A stretch of 6,549 bases of DNA from Rickettsiales bacterium (lineage in GTDB: Bacteria; Pseudomonadota; Alphaproteobacteria; Rickettsiales; UBA1997), in the NCBI GenBank assembly GCA_947455365.1, contig CANGNU010000056.1:1-6549 (forward strand). The letters run 5' to 3'. The position numbers were made by a program, and so were the translations under genes. Positions 6,300 through 6,549 of the stretch are shown here, one piece after another. The first letter of the stretch is position 1; every line of letters begins with the position of its first letter. The notes under the pieces are model-generated. The model did no database searches and was not told where the DNA came from. It saw nothing but the letters and a program-made list of their open reading frames with translations.

Positions 6300-6549
6300 A
6301 TGAAAAATTATAAGCTTAATGAAGAAAAAATGTTTGCAGATATCGCCGACGGCGTTGCTATTATCATCAATGCTGAAACTGGAATTTATTACGGAATGAA
6401 CGGTTTTGGAACTTCAATTTTTGAAAATTTAATAAATGGCGCGTCAACGCAAGATATTTTGGCTGAGTTAAAGAAAATTCCTAACATTTCTCCAGATATT
6501 GAAAGTAAATTTAACTGTTTTATTGAAACTATTGTTGAAAAAGGATTGG
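6300..6549 (+). CDS. PqqD-like protein (RRE / peptide chaperone type), cut at right edge
   Basis: The first 83 residues are visible and the frame is open at the window edge; families of this kind are about 90-100 residues, so little is missing unless it is a fusion. The pattern A-D-G-V-A-I-I-I-N-A-E-T-G-I-Y-Y (16-31), G-M-N-G-F-G-T-S-I-F-E-N-L (32-44) and a helical end with D-I-L-A-E-L is typical of PqqD folds: a beta-hairpin reading 'Y-Y-x-(L/M)-N' followed by 'G-x-x-I-(W/F)-x-x-(L)'. PqqD-type domains bind leader peptides of ribosomally made, modified peptides and present them to processing enzymes. It starts 5 bases after the kinase-like gene, so all three genes are probably one transcript. 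Only a weak AGAAA precedes the ATG. Confident as to fold family; the partner peptide is not visible. Confidence 0.85.
   Translation, partial: MKNYKLNEEKMFADIADGVAIIINAETGIYYGMNGFGTSIFENLINGASTQDILAELKKIPNISPDIESKFNCFIETIVEKGL

Noticed and set aside
1..6549. tRNA or rRNA genes, CRISPR arrays, insertion-sequence ends, replication origin
   Set aside because: No cloverleaf-like intergenic segment, no regularly spaced repeats, no transposase ORF and no flanking terminal repeats were found; nearly all bases are accounted for by genes.

Overview
The window looks like chromosomal DNA of an AT-rich proteobacterium, most likely an alphaproteobacterium. This is an inference from three things: a Lys/Asn/Ile-rich MnmE ending in the C-I-G-K motif, a palindrome of the ATTCCCGC...GCGGGAAT type after it (a repeat common in Rickettsiales and several other proteobacteria), and starts that mostly lack a Shine-Dalgarno sequence. 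Sequence alone does not settle the order (Rickettsiales, Holosporales or a free-living AT-rich lineage).

Left part (1-3745): housekeeping and transport genes. The 3' two thirds of mnmE (tRNA-modifying GTPase) runs rightward and converges on three leftward genes. In transcription order these are a Bcr/CflA-type MFS drug exporter, a cation-diffusion-facilitator metal exporter and a secreted PEBP/YbhB-like protein. A GC-rich hairpin repeat sits in the convergent gap.

Middle (3746-3958): a 213-base divergent gap. It holds weak promoter candidates in both directions and a possible 36-codon ORF with a Cys-rich centre. It also holds a striking 15-bp stem (3888-3934) whose right arm can alternatively pair downstream to form a weak hairpin ending in T7, just before the next start codon.

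Right part (3959-6549, cut by the window edge): a tight rightward operon of three genes: an uncharacterised nucleotidyltransferase of the NTP_transf_5 type, an HPr-kinase-like P-loop protein, and a PqqD-like protein truncated at the edge. The first two overlap by ATGA and the next gap is 5 bases. This trio resembles accessory parts of RiPP clusters. Kinase-bearing lasso-peptide clusters such as paeninodin combine an HprK homologue with a PqqD-like leader-binding protein, sometimes with a nucleotidyltransferase. It also resembles the poorly characterised 'HPr-rel-A' PqqD/HprK-related sets. No precursor, cyclase, leader protease or transporter is visible, so the product is unknown; the deciding genes should lie to the right of base 6549. 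By eye the operon is markedly poorer in G+C than the transporter genes beside it, which fits, but does not prove, a separate origin.
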